DNA of 64,000 nt from Paenibacillus sp. YN15 (GTDB lineage: Bacteria; Bacillota; Bacilli; Paenibacillales; NBRC-103111): the NCBI RefSeq assembly GCF_003285005.1, contig NZ_QMFA01000027.1, forward strand, positions 27,638 through 91,637, read 5' to 3'. Of this stretch, positions 1 to 8,948 are shown one piece after another. The notes beneath the pieces are model-generated. The model did not search any database. It was not told the origin of the DNA and saw only the letters and a program-made list of their open reading frames with translations. Made by a program: the position numbers and the translations under genes. How positions within the stretch are numbered: the first letter of the stretch is position 1; every line of letters begins with the position of its first letter.

Positions 1-486
1 GATTACAAAGGCGCACAGGACGATCATAAGCGCCAGGTAACCGCTGAATCACTAGTCTTCGGATTGGACGGCGTAATCATAGCGTACGAATCGACGCAGA
101 AGCCCGCGTGGTTCGACGATACGGACAACGCATCGGTTACGAAGGGGCAGAAGACGTGGGAGAACGGCGCACCCCGGCCGGACATTCGCGCTTTCTACGT
201 CGAGGTAACGGAGGATATGCGGAATGCGCTGCTGTCCGACCTAGCGCGCCAGGCTGCGCTTGTGTACGAATCGAAGCGTACAGGCAAGATTCCGGACGTT
301 ACCGTTGATATGACGGGTTCCTGCGGATTCTGCGCGTACGGAGCGCATTGTCGCGAAAGGCTGACGGAAGATAACCGCGCTATGCTGGAGCGTGTGGAAG
401 CGCAAATGGCTGCGTCACAGTTCGCAGGGAAAGCGGATCATCGTAATTTGCGGAATTATCTTAGCAGGGAGGGTGACGCAGAATGA
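1..486 (+). CDS. Cas4/RecB-like PD-(D/E)XK nuclease, C-terminal part (cut by window edge)
   Basis: The reading frame is open from base 1, so the start lies left of the window. The first residues read DYKGAQDDHKRQ, which looks like the D-x-K half of a PD-(D/E)XK active site. Near the end, CGFCAYGAHC is a cysteine cluster of the kind that binds an iron-sulphur cluster in Cas4/AddB nucleases; the first cysteine would lie outside the window. Such proteins trim DNA ends during phage recombination and replication. The stop overlaps the next gene by ATGA. The nuclease superfamily is fairly secure, the subfamily is not. Confidence 0.72.
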   Translation, partial: DYKGAQDDHKRQVTAESLVFGLDGVIIAYESTQKPAWFDDTDNASVTKGQKTWENGAPRPDIRAFYVEVTEDMRNALLSDLARQAALVYESKRTGKIPDVTVDMTGSCGFCAYGAHCRERLTEDNRAMLERVEAQMAASQFAGKADHRNLRNYLSREGDAE

Positions 487-845
487 ACGCAGAAATTGCG
501 AAGGAAATGGTGGTATTCGCGGCATTTGCGGAGATTGTAGAGGGGCTTAAGCAGAGCGAAGTCGATACGATGGAGGCGGAAATTGGCGCGGAGATGTTAC
601 AGAGGATTGACGATTACGTAGACGCAGCCGGGGACGGAACGGTATACCGCGAGGAATGTCTCGTACTGCTGCGCCAGAAACTTCGCGAATCGGCTACGCG
701 GCTGCTTGCGCTGATTGAAGCAGAAACGCCGGAAGACAGCGAAACAGACGCGTTTTTCCGCAAACAAGCGCAGGACATTCCGGATATGCTTGCGGAAGAA
801 GGTGCGCAATCTGACGAAGTCACAGCGGAGCAAGCCGCAGACTGA
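483..845 (+). CDS. Small acidic phage protein, function unknown
   Basis: A 120-residue, strongly acidic protein, helical in appearance and with a glutamate/alanine-rich tail. The ATG overlaps the stop of the nuclease gene (ATGA), implying translational coupling, and the 3' end overlaps the RuvC-like gene. I recognise no domain. Its place between a nuclease and a resolvase suggests a role in recombination or replication, but that is context only. Confidence 0.7.
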   Translation: MNAEIAKEMVVFAAFAEIVEGLKQSEVDTMEAEIGAEMLQRIDDYVDAAGDGTVYREECLVLLRQKLRESATRLLALIEAETPEDSETDAFFRKQAQDIPDMLAEEGAQSDEVTAEQAAD

Positions 846-1338
846 ACGGTTTCTTGGCCTCGATCTCAGTTTATCGCCGGGACTCGCGGTCATCGACGTC
901 ACCAACCGGATTCCAACGCTAATCTACGCAGGCTCCATCGCAACCACTTCGGACGATTCCGATGCCGTTCGGAGTGAGGCGGTAGCCGCGTTCATATCGA
1001 CTAACGCGTTCAGATTCCGACTCTTTGACGCTATTATCCGCGAAGATTTCCTGTCCGGCCGCAATAAGCGCGCTACGCAGACGATATTCTCCGCATGGGC
1101 TGCGGCTGATCGAGCGCTAAATGCGTACGGCTTGCGTGTGGACGCGGAGATTAACGGGGCGACGGTTAAGCGGATTATAACTGGAAACGGTAAAGCGGAG
1201 AAGGCGGAAGTTGCGGATGCCGTCCGCAAAATACTCCGATTACCGGACGATTACGTATGGGCGAAGGGTAACGATGACAGCGATGCGGCCGCGGTCGTGC
1301 TTGCGTGGCTAATACGCGAGGGGAAAATCGATATTTAG
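802..1338 (+). CDS. RuvC-like Holliday junction resolvase
   Basis: RNase H-fold resolvase. The first strand, FLGLDLSLSPGLAVID, carries the first catalytic aspartate. The C-terminal half has the RuvC-type segment ITGNGKAEKAEV followed by NDDSDAAAVVLAW with the last acidic residues. RuvC-type enzymes cut branched DNA before packaging. The gene overlaps the end of the preceding gene, so the start is uncertain: GTG 802 is chosen, but TTG 790 or ATG 715 are also in frame. The residues between 715 and about 840 look like a shadow of the upstream gene, which argues against the longest form. Confidence 0.75.
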   Translation: MRNLTKSQRSKPQTERFLGLDLSLSPGLAVIDVTNRIPTLIYAGSIATTSDDSDAVRSEAVAAFISTNAFRFRLFDAIIREDFLSGRNKRATQTIFSAWAAADRALNAYGLRVDAEINGATVKRIITGNGKAEKAEVADAVRKILRLPDDYVWAKGNDDSDAAAVVLAWLIREGKIDI

Positions 1339-1352
1339 CGGAGGGATTGCGG

Positions 1353-1553
1353 ATGAAAACGTTCAGTAACGCAGAACTGGCGGACATTATCGAAAACGAC
1401 GGAATCGGATACGCCATCGAGTGGACCGTTGGTGTTGAGCGCATCGAAGACCCGGATACTCGCGAAATGTGGGCGCAGGCGCGTACGTTACTCGGCACAA
1501 TAAATCAACGCTGCTTTGACGCTAGGGCGTTGGCAGAAGATAATGCGCCATGA
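1353..1553 (+). CDS. Small phage protein, function unknown
   Basis: A 66-residue protein starting at ATG 1353 behind GGAGGG. A longer in-frame start at 1305 would run into the resolvase gene and lacks a ribosome site. It is acidic and helical, with an N-terminal NAELADIIE segment and a tryptophan-containing middle. No family is recognised. The stop overlaps the next start by ATGA. Confidence 0.65.
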   Translation: MKTFSNAELADIIENDGIGYAIEWTVGVERIEDPDTREMWAQARTLLGTINQRCFDARALAEDNAP

Positions 1554-1720
1554 CAGCGTTAGAACAGCGCGTTATTGAAATGATCCGCTGGGACATTGCG
1601 CAGATTGACCGGGAGATTGATTCGCTCGAAACGCGATTGTGCGCAGTCCTGGCGGAGAGGAAGCGGAAGGTAGCGGTATTATTGGAGTACGAACGAAACC
1701 ACAGCGAGGGAGATGCGTAA
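1550..1720 (+). CDS. 56-residue coiled-coil phage protein
   Basis: A short ORF with ATG overlapping the previous stop and ending just before the reductase gene. The protein is nearly all helix with heptad-like spacing ([20 protein letters not shown]), so it is likely a small coiled coil. Tight packing between two overlapping genes and the same codon style as its neighbours support it as real. Function unknown. Confidence 0.6.
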   Translation: MTALEQRVIEMIRWDIAQIDREIDSLETRLCAVLAERKRKVAVLLEYERNHSEGDA

Positions 1721-1722
1721 TT

Positions 1723-3993
1723 TTGACGCAGTTGCTAACAGAAGAGTTTATCGCGAAATATCCGGAGTTTCCGGCGGAAATGAATGCGCTCGGCCAATTC
1801 GTGTACATGCGGACATATTCGCGGTTTCTGGCGGATAAAGGGCGGCGTGAAACGTGGAAAGAGACCGTCCGCCGGGCAGCGGAATATAACGTCCAGCTTG
1901 GCGTTAAGCATACGGAGAATATCGGCTATCCGGTTGATTACGAGTGGCACCGTAAGGAGGCGGAGTTGCTATTCGACAATATGTTCCATTTGCGCCAATT
2001 CTTAAGCGGACGGACACTGTGGGTCGGCGGAGCGGAGGGCGGAGTTGCCGAGAAGTATCCGCTGGCTAACTTCAATTGCAGCTTTATCAACATCCGATCG
2101 TGGGCGGACCTTGGTGATTTGTTCTATCTGTTGCTCGTTGGTACCGGCGTCGGATTCAAGATTACGAAGAAATTTGCGGCCGAACTCGCGCCTATCCGGA
2201 CGAACACAACGTTGCTCCATTCGGAATACGAACCGGTTCCGAAGGCCGCGCGGTATGAGCGGACACAACTTCGGGATATGGCAAACGGGTACGCGAAGAT
2301 TTACGTAGGCGATAGCAAAGAGGGCTGGGTCGAGTCACTACGCCAATACCTCGACATCCTTACGCAGCCAGCGTATGAGCATATTCATACCGTTAAGATT
2401 TCGTATAACTCCGTACGCCCCAACGGTGAGCGCTTGAACACTTTCGGGGGCACGGCATCGGGCCACGTTCCTCTCCGCGAAATGTTCGACGGAATCGACC
2501 GCGTATTGAAGAACCGGATTGAACCCGGACTCGCTCCGTTAGGAGACGTTCTTACGTGCTATCATGACGACGAAACGGATGACTGCGGAAACCCTACCGG
2601 GTACCAACGTGTGCGCCCGATACACATTCTCGATATCGCAAACCTTATCGGAGCTAACGTAGTTGTCGGAGGCGTGCGTCGGACAGCGGAAATTGCGCTA
2701 TTCGACGCGGACGATTACGAGTGTATCTTCGCCAAGTACGGACTTAACGGTATATGGGACGCAGATAAACACGCCGCCGTTATCGCGAAAACGCGAGCGC
2801 TAGGCCTTGCGGAACAGGCGCAATTTCTCGAAACACTTCCGCTGTTTAATCCGGATGCCCGTCCGCTGCATCACCGCCGTATGTCGAACAACTCGATCGC
2901 ATTTGAATCGCAGCCATCGCGCGAATTTCTGAACCTGATATTCACGATGATGCAGGCGGAAGGCGAACCGGGATTCGTCAATCTCGAAGAGGCGCGCAGA
3001 CGGCGTCCGAACGCGGAAGGTTTAAACCCATGCGCCGAGATCCTGCTGGACTCGTACGGAGTCTGCAATTTGACCACCGTTAATATGACCGCATTTGTTA
3101 ACGCTGATAGTACGCTCGATCGCGAAGGCATAACGGAAGCCCAACGCTTATCCGCGCGCTGCGGTATGCGTATGACGCTCGCAATGTTGGAGATTCCGCA
3201 TTGGAACGATGTTCAGCAGCGCGATCGCCTCCTCGGTACGTCGCTAACCGGCGTAAAGGACGCTCTCGCACGGTTGAACTACGTTGAGACGCAAGAACAG
3301 GCGCTACTCTACGAACTCGGCGTCGCTGCGCGGACGGAAGCGGACGCCTACGCCAAACAACTCCGCGTGTCATCGCCATTACTCGTCACAACGGTTAAGC
3401 CGGAGGGTACGATATCGCAAGTTGCTGGCGGAGTTTCTAGCGGTCTTCACTGGTCGCACTCACCGTATTATATCCGCCGTATCCGTATCAACGCCGCTGA
3501 TCCGCTGGCCCGCGCGGTTATCGATCTCGGATGGACGGTTAATCCCGAAGTGGGAACGCCGGGCAATACGCACGACGAGCGCATGGCTAACGCCCGGACG
3601 TACGTCATCGACTTCCCGATCGCATCTGGCGCAACTGAAACGAAGGATGACGTATCCGCAGCGCGTCAACTCGATACGTATTTCCGATTCCAGCGGTATT
3701 ATACGGAGCATAATTCGTCGAATACGATTACGGTCCGGCCGCAGGAATGGGCGGAAGTCGAGCGTATTGTATACGAAAAGTGGGACGAATTTACAGCGGT
3801 ATCCTTCCTCGCGTTGGGTGGCGGAACCTACCAGCTCGCACCGTATGAGGCGATCTCTCAGGCGGAGTACGAGCGGATGGCTGCTGATATGGCTCCGTTT
3901 GACCCTGCGATTCTGCAACGTTACGAGAGCGGCGTAGGCAGCGATTTAGACGGCGCTGATGGATGCGAGGGAGGAGTATGTCCCATCCGGTGA
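1723..3993 (+). CDS. nrdJ: Adenosylcobalamin-dependent ribonucleoside-triphosphate reductase (class II, monomeric)
   Basis: A 756-residue enzyme that would reduce ribonucleoside triphosphates to deoxynucleotides using adenosylcobalamin. The start is TTG 1723 behind GAGGGAG. The first redox cysteine is in NFNCSF (residue 119), the radical cysteine and glutamate in NPCAEI (437 and 439), the second redox cysteine in GVCNL (448). The C-terminal shuttle pair is in CEGGVC (748 and 753), next to the chain end. This matches the Lactobacillus leichmannii type, which works as a monomer without a separate radical protein. With dUTPase, ThyX and the kinase-like gene it forms a dNTP-supply set. Confidence 0.93.
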   Translation: MTQLLTEEFIAKYPEFPAEMNALGQFVYMRTYSRFLADKGRRETWKETVRRAAEYNVQLGVKHTENIGYPVDYEWHRKEAELLFDNMFHLRQFLSGRTLWVGGAEGGVAEKYPLANFNCSFINIRSWADLGDLFYLLLVGTGVGFKITKKFAAELAPIRTNTTLLHSEYEPVPKAARYERTQLRDMANGYAKIYVGDSKEGWVESLRQYLDILTQPAYEHIHTVKISYNSVRPNGERLNTFGGTASGHVPLREMFDGIDRVLKNRIEPGLAPLGDVLTCYHDDETDDCGNPTGYQRVRPIHILDIANLIGANVVVGGVRRTAEIALFDADDYECIFAKYGLNGIWDADKHAAVIAKTRALGLAEQAQFLETLPLFNPDARPLHHRRMSNNSIAFESQPSREFLNLIFTMMQAEGEPGFVNLEEARRRRPNAEGLNPCAEILLDSYGVCNLTTVNMTAFVNADSTLDREGITEAQRLSARCGMRMTLAMLEIPHWNDVQQRDRLLGTSLTGVKDALARLNYVETQEQALLYELGVAARTEADAYAKQLRVSSPLLVTTVKPEGTISQVAGGVSSGLHWSHSPYYIRRIRINAADPLARAVIDLGWTVNPEVGTPGNTHDERMANARTYVIDFPIASGATETKDDVSAARQLDTYFRFQRYYTEHNSSNTITVRPQEWAEVERIVYEKWDEFTAVSFLALGGGTYQLAPYEAISQAEYERMAADMAPFDPAILQRYESGVGSDLDGADGCEGGVCPIR

Positions 3994-4154
3994 GCAGCGC
4001 TCCAATACCGCGCATTTTAACCGTCAAACCCATGCGCATGAGTCCGCTGCTATACCGGATACTAGACGTCATCTACGAGACAGATGAGCGGCAATTAGCG
4101 CGCATATCGAACGCATTTGCAACGTGGACTGATTCAGCAAAGATACGGAGGTAG
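3978..4154 (+). CDS. Small basic phage protein, function unknown
   Basis: 58 residues from ATG 3978 behind GGGAGGAG; it overlaps the end of the reductase gene by 16 bases. It is basic, and residues 20-50 ([19 protein letters not shown]) look like a short helical hairpin. No family is recognised. The strong ribosome site and overlap support expression. Confidence 0.6.
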   Translation: MSHPVSSAPIPRILTVKPMRMSPLLYRILDVIYETDERQLARISNAFATWTDSAKIRR

Positions 4155-4306
4155 AAGATGCGTATGGCTTTAGCGGAGGGTTCCGGGTGGTATCGGAGTC
4201 TTCCGCTTTCTTTAAAAATATTTTCGTAAGGGAAGCGGAATGTGCGCGAAACAAGAGGGCCGTAGGTAATATTACTGTATAAGGATAGGCGGAAGGGGGA
4301 GCAAGA
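4155..4306. other. Intergenic stretch with an 8-bp inverted repeat
   Basis: No convincing gene; a 23-codon ORF starts at 4158 but nothing supports it. TTCCGCTT at 4201-4208 is matched by AAGCGGAA at 4233-4240 around a 24-base AT-rich loop. It could be an RNA hairpin or an operator. No U-tract follows, so it is not a classical terminator. Confidence 0.35.
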
Positions 4307-4651
4307 GTGGGCGGATTTAACGTATTGAACGAGATTGCTGGCGCGCCAATTACGGAGGTTACCGGATGGGGTTTCATTGCTTTGTTCCTATTCGTCGCAG
4401 GTGTAGTTATATTTGTCCTGGCGGCGATAGAGTTGGAGGGGCCTGCTGTAGTCTTCGGATTATTTCTGGCTGTCGTTTTTGGTGCAATCCTGTTGGTCTT
4501 CGGTTATACGCACGAGACCGGAGAATACGAACCAACGCGCTACGAAATCACGCTGAAGCCTGGCGCAATCATCGACGCTACACGCTGGGATATCGTAAGC
4601 CACCGCGGAGAAATCTACGTTATTCAAGAACGCAAGCCAAGCGCAGATTAA
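4307..4651 (+). CDS. Two-helix membrane protein, function unknown
   Basis: 114 residues starting at GTG 4307 behind GAAGGGGGA. Two hydrophobic spans (about residues 21-40 and 46-67) are followed by a soluble tail that looks beta-rich. No family is recognised. It lies between the reductase and PhoH-like genes. Membrane proteins of early phage operons often alter host envelope functions, but nothing here shows this. Confidence 0.65.
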   Translation: MGGFNVLNEIAGAPITEVTGWGFIALFLFVAGVVIFVLAAIELEGPAVVFGLFLAVVFGAILLVFGYTHETGEYEPTRYEITLKPGAIIDATRWDIVSHRGEIYVIQERKPSAD

Positions 4652-4669
4652 CGTAAAGGAGACGGACAC

Positions 4670-5323
4670 ATGCCGCTACCGAAAGATTCGATGTTCTTCG
4701 GATTTGCTGCAAGAATGACGGAGGAACAACGCATCTACGTCGATTCCATTTTCGATAATCAGATTACGTTCGTTAACGCTAAGGCTGGGACCGGCAAGAC
4801 TACGCTGGCTGTCGCGGTTGCTCGCATGATTGGTAAGCCGCTGGTCTACGTAATATCCCCGGTAGAAGAGAAGCGTATGGGCTTCCTGCCCGGCGATCTG
4901 AAGGCGAAGGAATCCGTATATTTCACTCCGCTGGAAGACGCGCTGTACGAGATTGGCGAAGATCCGCGCAAGGTGATATACGATAAGGAAAACGTAGAGG
5001 CTCAGAAACGCGGAGACGTATGGGTGTATCCGAAGTCTCACGTATATGTCCGTGGGACTAACGTAAAGGGGAAAACGGTAATCATTTCGGAGGCGCAGAA
5101 CTTCACACGCGGCGAGCTGAAGAAGGTTCTTACACGCTTGCATGACGATTGCCGCGTAATTGTCGAAGGCCACTCGGAACAATGCGACCTCCCCGATCCG
5201 AAGAAATCCGGATTCATTCCGTATCTTGAACATTTTCGCAATGAGCCGTACGCCAACGTATGCGAATTAACCGTAAATTTCCGCGGTAAGCTGGCGCAAC
5301 ATGCCGATGCCTTAACGTGGTGA
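4670..5323 (+). CDS. PhoH-like P-loop ATPase
   Basis: 217 residues from ATG 4670 behind AAAGGAGA. Walker A is NAKAGTGKTT (about residues 36-45). The strand VIISEAQNF fits the PhoH Walker B/EAQN motif, except that the usual aspartate is serine. VNFRGKLAQHAD at the end is also typical of the family. PhoH proteins are P-loop ATPases related to superfamily 1 helicases and are very common in phages. Their exact role in phage is unsettled; RNA metabolism or phosphate stress are usual suggestions. Confidence 0.85.
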   Translation: MPLPKDSMFFGFAARMTEEQRIYVDSIFDNQITFVNAKAGTGKTTLAVAVARMIGKPLVYVISPVEEKRMGFLPGDLKAKESVYFTPLEDALYEIGEDPRKVIYDKENVEAQKRGDVWVYPKSHVYVRGTNVKGKTVIISEAQNFTRGELKKVLTRLHDDCRVIVEGHSEQCDLPDPKKSGFIPYLEHFRNEPYANVCELTVNFRGKLAQHADALTW

Positions 5324-5349
5324 CGTAAATAAGCGAAGGGGTGACGGAT

Positions 5350-5676
5350 ATGGAGACGGTTAAACTGCGCTGCATACTCGCAGACGACGATTGCTTTACG
5401 CTGGGCGGTGTATACGAGGCCCGCGAAAGCCTTGCATATTATGCGCTAACGGATGACATGGGCGATATTCAAGCGTTCACGAAGCGGCCGGACGAGGACG
5501 GAGATTCATACGCAACCTGGTTCGAGTTGGTAACGGAGGAGGATCGCGTTAACAACGACGATTACCGGACTTACGAGTGCGAAGAGTGCGGCCTCAAGGT
5601 TATGGTTGAGCGCGGTACTTACGCGGAGGATAACGATATGTGCGCGGAATGTTGGTGCGCATACCAAGGAGGTTAG
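5350..5676 (+). CDS. Zinc-ribbon phage protein
   Basis: 108 residues. ATG 5350 lies nine bases after the GAAGGGG site, a better start than GTG 5341, which touches it. The first 75 residues look beta-rich. The C-terminus has two cysteine pairs, CEECG and CAECWC, about 20 residues apart, a likely zinc ribbon. No catalytic motif is seen. DNA or RNA binding is possible. Confidence 0.65.
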   Translation: METVKLRCILADDDCFTLGGVYEARESLAYYALTDDMGDIQAFTKRPDEDGDSYATWFELVTEEDRVNNDDYRTYECEECGLKVMVERGTYAEDNDMCAECWCAYQGG

Positions 5677-5683
5677 CGCAGCT

Positions 5684-5848
5684 ATGACGCAGCCTAACGA
5701 AGCACCTCCGCAAGCCCTTCGCATCGACCGCACAGCAACCGGATACCGCATCCGGCCGGAGAAGCCAGCGGAACAGTTAGCGGAGGATTGCGCAGCCATC
5801 GGCGTATGTATCGTCGGATTAATCGTAGTAATGGCGCTACTGGCGTAA
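5684..5848 (+). CDS. 54-residue tail-anchored membrane peptide
   Basis: ATG 5684 follows AGGAGG at the end of the preceding gene. The N-terminal half is hydrophilic and proline-rich, and the last 20 residues (about 35-54) are one hydrophobic span. This is the layout of a tail-anchored peptide with its N-terminus in the cytoplasm. No family is recognised. Confidence 0.6.
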   Translation: MTQPNEAPPQALRIDRTATGYRIRPEKPAEQLAEDCAAIGVCIVGLIVVMALLA

Positions 5849-5873
5849 ATACAAATCGAGGAGGAAGCGGAAC

Positions 5874-6827
5874 ATGGCGAAGTATAACGAAGTGAAGCGT
5901 AAGGCTTGCGTAGGTGAGCGGATTAAGATTGTTAATCGAATTGATAACGAGCACCGTTACGAAAACGGCGACGAGTTTATGGTTATGGCTGATTGGGGCG
6001 CAGGAGACGTTCGGGTAGACGTGGCGGGCGATGCCGCGTGCGTATTCCTGCGCGAGTACGTAGTTCTCGAACCTGTTCCGGAAGCTACTCCGCAGCCTGC
6101 CGCATCTGTTCCGCAGCTTCCGGAACTATTTGCGCAATTCCTGCGCGATAACTCCGCCGCTGTTCGTGCGTACCTTGACGCTGTTGACCAGCAGGCTGGC
6201 GGTCCAGTTACGGAGCCTATCGTTAAGCCTGCGGAAACTATTGCGGCAGCAAAGCCCTTAACACGGGCGGATGTGCTTGCGCAGGCTAGCGCTGATGTTG
6301 CGGAGTTGCTGCGAATCGGGCGGAGTGACGACGATATGCTCAGCGGTAGCAAGCATTTCCGCGCGCGCTGGTATGACGTAGATTTCGTCGTTAACCGCGA
6401 AAAGCGCACGGTTGTCGCGTTGGTGTACGAGATCAACGGCTTGAGCCGCACATTCGCACGTTACAGAAGCAAGCCTGATGCGAAAGGTATCGCTCGCTGC
6501 GCGCCAGATGACGTTTTCCATACGGATATTGGTCGGGCGATTGCGTTACGGCGCGCGCTGGGGTTAGTGGTTCCTATTGCGTACACGCAAGCGCCGAAAC
6601 CGGAGGAGCCGCGTGTTGGTGCGAAGGTTCGCGGAGTTGGCGATGACAATGATTTTGGCGTAATCGGAACGGTAACAGAAATGCGTCCGGTCGACTACCT
6701 TGATGCGGATAACGGACTAATCGTCGATACGTTCTCTGGTAGCGGTTGGAACTATATCCGGGACGTAGCAGTAATCGACGATACTGACGTAGTTTATGAC
6801 GTTGACTACGCAAAGGAGGCGGAGTAG
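5874..6827 (+). CDS. Modular phage protein with N-terminal VKRKAxVGERI module (paralogue of the gene at 8.9 kb)
   Basis: 317 residues from ATG 5874 behind GAGGAAG. Residues 4-60 form a module beginning YNEVKRKACVGERI and containing YENGDE, which looks like a small beta barrel of the KOW/SH3 kind. A helical linker follows. The C-terminal domain starts near VDFVVNREKRTV and contains HTDIGRAIALRRALGL. The same two domains recur in the protein at 8923-10461, so the two are paralogues. Nothing catalytic is visible. Nucleic-acid or protein binding is the natural guess from the fold type, but it is only a guess. Confidence 0.7.
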   Translation: MAKYNEVKRKACVGERIKIVNRIDNEHRYENGDEFMVMADWGAGDVRVDVAGDAACVFLREYVVLEPVPEATPQPAASVPQLPELFAQFLRDNSAAVRAYLDAVDQQAGGPVTEPIVKPAETIAAAKPLTRADVLAQASADVAELLRIGRSDDDMLSGSKHFRARWYDVDFVVNREKRTVVALVYEINGLSRTFARYRSKPDAKGIARCAPDDVFHTDIGRAIALRRALGLVVPIAYTQAPKPEEPRVGAKVRGVGDDNDFGVIGTVTEMRPVDYLDADNGLIVDTFSGSGWNYIRDVAVIDDTDVVYDVDYAKEAE

Positions 6828-6974
6828 TTGCGCAAGGTATTTGCAAAGTCATCCCTCGGACTATTGGCGGCTTTTATTACGGTGATCGCCGGAGGAAGCG
6901 CTGCTGAAGCGTACACGAACGGTCTGCTGGCGTTGATATGCGTTGAGATTGCAGATAAAAGGGAGGCGGAGTAG
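6828..6974 (+). CDS. 48-residue membrane peptide
   Basis: TTG 6828 directly follows the upstream TAG and sits behind AAAGGAGGCGGAG. The peptide has one hydrophobic span (about residues 8-25) with basic residues before it, then a second mildly hydrophobic stretch. Its stop directly abuts the dUTPase TTG start, so it is coupled to that gene. Function unknown. Confidence 0.55.
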   Translation: MRKVFAKSSLGLLAAFITVIAGGSAAEAYTNGLLALICVEIADKREAE

Positions 6975-7487
6975 TTGAAGGTTAAAATCAGGCGCCTGAG
7001 TCCAGACGCTGTGATTCCGAAGTATGCAACGCAACTATCCGCAGGCTTCGATTTAGTAGCGGTAGAGGACGTCATTATCGAGCCGGGCGCTACCAGCGTA
7101 AAGGTTCCGCTGGGCTTGTCGTTTGAGTTACCGCCGGGATACGTCATGTACGTTATGATGCGGTCGGGAATCGCGTTGAGGACGAAGCTGCGGCAATCGA
7201 ACGGTATCGGCGTTATCGATGCGGATTATCGCGGGGAAGTAGCGATGCTGTTCGATAACGTTTCGAGGCCGCGTCGTAAGGTTTTTCTGCGCCACCCTCC
7301 GTACTGGAACATTTCATCCAATCGCGAGGGGACGTACATCATTCGCAAAGGCGATCGTATCGCACAAGGCGTAATCCAGCGCTATGAACCGGTAACGTTC
7401 GTTGAGGTAGCGGAATTGAGCGAGACGGAGCGCGGAGCTGGCGGCTTCGGTAGCACTGGCGTAAGTATAACGGAGGTTAGCGAATAA
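6975..7487 (+). CDS. dut: dUTP diphosphatase (dUTPase)
   Basis: 170 residues from TTG 6975. All five trimeric dUTPase motifs are visible: AGFDLVA (1), MRSGIALR (2), NGIGVIDADYRGEV (3), RKGDRIAQ (4) and the glycine-rich RGAGGFGSTG (5). It hydrolyses dUTP to dUMP, keeping uracil out of DNA and feeding the ThyX enzyme just downstream. A short insertion between motifs 3 and 4 (residues around 95-118) makes it a little longer than minimal forms. Confidence 0.94.
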   Translation: MKVKIRRLSPDAVIPKYATQLSAGFDLVAVEDVIIEPGATSVKVPLGLSFELPPGYVMYVMMRSGIALRTKLRQSNGIGVIDADYRGEVAMLFDNVSRPRRKVFLRHPPYWNISSNREGTYIIRKGDRIAQGVIQRYEPVTFVEVAELSETERGAGGFGSTGVSITEVSE

Positions 7488-7735
7488 TGCGTGATATCTA
7501 CGTAATCCTTATCGACGGCAATCTGTACCGCAAGGACAGCGCAATCCGAACGTATAAGACGCGCGAACGTGCGGAGGAAGAGGCGCGCAAAATTGGACGC
7601 TATTGGAGTTACCGCGACAGTAAACTCGAGGTCGGCCGCTTTACTGCGGTTGAGGTGACGGAGGTATCCGTTGCCCGTCCGGACTACTCCGCACCGTGTC
7701 CGTATATTGTTCCGGAAAAGGAGGACGCAAATTGA
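7487..7735 (+). CDS. Small phage protein, function unknown
   Basis: 82 residues. The ATG shares one base with the dUTPase stop, and the end overlaps the thyX start. The predicted pattern is strand, strand, helix (RERAEEEARKIG), strand. No family is recognised. It is likely expressed with dut and thyX. Confidence 0.65.
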   Translation: MRDIYVILIDGNLYRKDSAIRTYKTRERAEEEARKIGRYWSYRDSKLEVGRFTAVEVTEVSVARPDYSAPCPYIVPEKEDAN

Positions 7736-8523
7736 ACGTTATCTGCATCGCACACACGGCGCTATCAGACGAATTTCTTTCGCAGTTTGATTACGTAAAG
7801 GACGTCGGAGTATGCCGCCAGATGCGGAATCCTTACGTCGATGACGGACGCAATCAACGCGCGGCCATAGCGCTTACCGCTATTCGTACGTGTTACTCAC
7901 CGCTACCACCTACGCAAATCCTTCCGCGAGAAGGCGCTAAGTATTTCGGTCAATCTGCGTCAGATGGCGAAGGCGGAACGGAATCTGACCGGTTATTCCG
8001 CCACATCATGCGGTCTGGTCATGCGTCAACCTGCGAACATGTGGTGTACACCTTCGCGGTTGAGTCCGTCAGCCGAGCGTTATTGGCGCAACTCACCCGC
8101 CACCGTCAGCTTTCGTTCAGCGTACAATCGCAGCGCTACGTTAAATTCGGTAGCAATGACCGTAGTCATGGATTCGATTACGTTACGCCACGCTCGCTCC
8201 ACGGAAAACACGTCAACTATAACGGCGGTATGTCAGCGGAAGAGGTATACGAAAGCGCTATGCAATCGCTTCAAGCGCATTATGACGTTTTGCGCGAAGC
8301 TGGCGTACCGGCCGAAGACGCGCGCATGGTTCTTCCGCAAGCCGCAACGTGTAATCTCGTATTAACCGGAAACCTCCGCGCCATCCTCGAACTTTACGCC
8401 AAACGCAACAAGTCAACGCACTCCCAATGGGAGATCGCTGACTTAGCCGAAGCTATCCGCAAAGAAATAACGAAAATTGACGCTTGGACGCAGCTATTCT
8501 TCGATTACTATTCGCAATCTTAG
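7732..8523 (+). CDS. thyX: Flavin-dependent thymidylate synthase ThyX
   Basis: 263 residues from TTG 7732 behind AAAGGAGG. The family signature RHRx7S is present as R123-H-R125 to S133, followed by QR. A second region, QAATCNLVLTGNLRAILE, is also typical of the family. ThyX methylates dUMP to dTMP using FAD, NADPH and methylenetetrahydrofolate, and acts as a tetramer. It completes the route from ribonucleotide reductase through dUTPase to dTMP. The next gene starts inside its 3' end. Confidence 0.94.
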   Translation: MNVICIAHTALSDEFLSQFDYVKDVGVCRQMRNPYVDDGRNQRAAIALTAIRTCYSPLPPTQILPREGAKYFGQSASDGEGGTESDRLFRHIMRSGHASTCEHVVYTFAVESVSRALLAQLTRHRQLSFSVQSQRYVKFGSNDRSHGFDYVTPRSLHGKHVNYNGGMSAEEVYESAMQSLQAHYDVLREAGVPAEDARMVLPQAATCNLVLTGNLRAILELYAKRNKSTHSQWEIADLAEAIRKEITKIDAWTQLFFDYYSQS

Positions 8524-8948
8524 CCCTCCTGTTATCACTACCAGACGCAATTCCTACCGTCCCGTCTCCGTCAGTCCCAGCGGAATCCTCCGAGTGGCAA
8601 ACGTATGAAGCTACGGCCTATACCGCTCGTTGTCGCGGCTGTATCGGTATTACGGCGGATGGGACTGACGTGCGAAAAACGCACACGGACGCAGACGGAC
8701 GTAGGATTGTCGCAACCGATCCGGATGTGATTCCGCTAGGGACAGCGTTAGAGATACGGTTAGCGGACGGTAGCGTAATTGAGGCGATAGCGGCGGATAA
8801 AGGCGGGAGGATACGCGGTAAACGGATTGACGTGTTACATCGGACATATGCGGGGGCTGTCGAGTTTGGACGGCAGAACGTAGAGGTGCGGATAATAACG
8901 AAAAACGAGGAGGAAACGATATATGAGCGTAAAATACCGCGAGGTTAA
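8484..8948 (+). CDS. Secreted 3D-domain protein (RlpA-like double-psi barrel)
   Basis: 154 residues from TTG 8484, overlapping thyX by 40 bases. A hydrophobic N-terminal segment (about residues 5-22) looks like a signal peptide. The rest matches the 3D domain: ATAYTARC, then ATDPDVIPLGT, then AADKGGRIRGKRIDV, which supply the conserved aspartates. Relatives such as the C-terminal parts of YabE, YocH and YuiC act on peptidoglycan. A wall-active secreted protein within a nucleotide-metabolism operon is unusual. No good ribosome site is visible, so translation probably depends on thyX. Confidence 0.75.
   Translation: MDAAILRLLFAILALLLSLPDAIPTVPSPSVPAESSEWQTYEATAYTARCRGCIGITADGTDVRKTHTDADGRRIVATDPDVIPLGTALEIRLADGSVIEAIAADKGGRIRGKRIDVLHRTYAGAVEFGRQNVEVRIITKNEEETIYERKIPRG

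Noticed and set aside
3284..3937. 217-codon ORF inside the ribonucleotide reductase gene
   Set aside because: Arginine/serine-rich shadow of the reductase in another frame, with no family features.
4158..4229. 23-codon ORF after the small basic gene
   Set aside because: Too short and without independent support; the hairpin is the only clear structure there.
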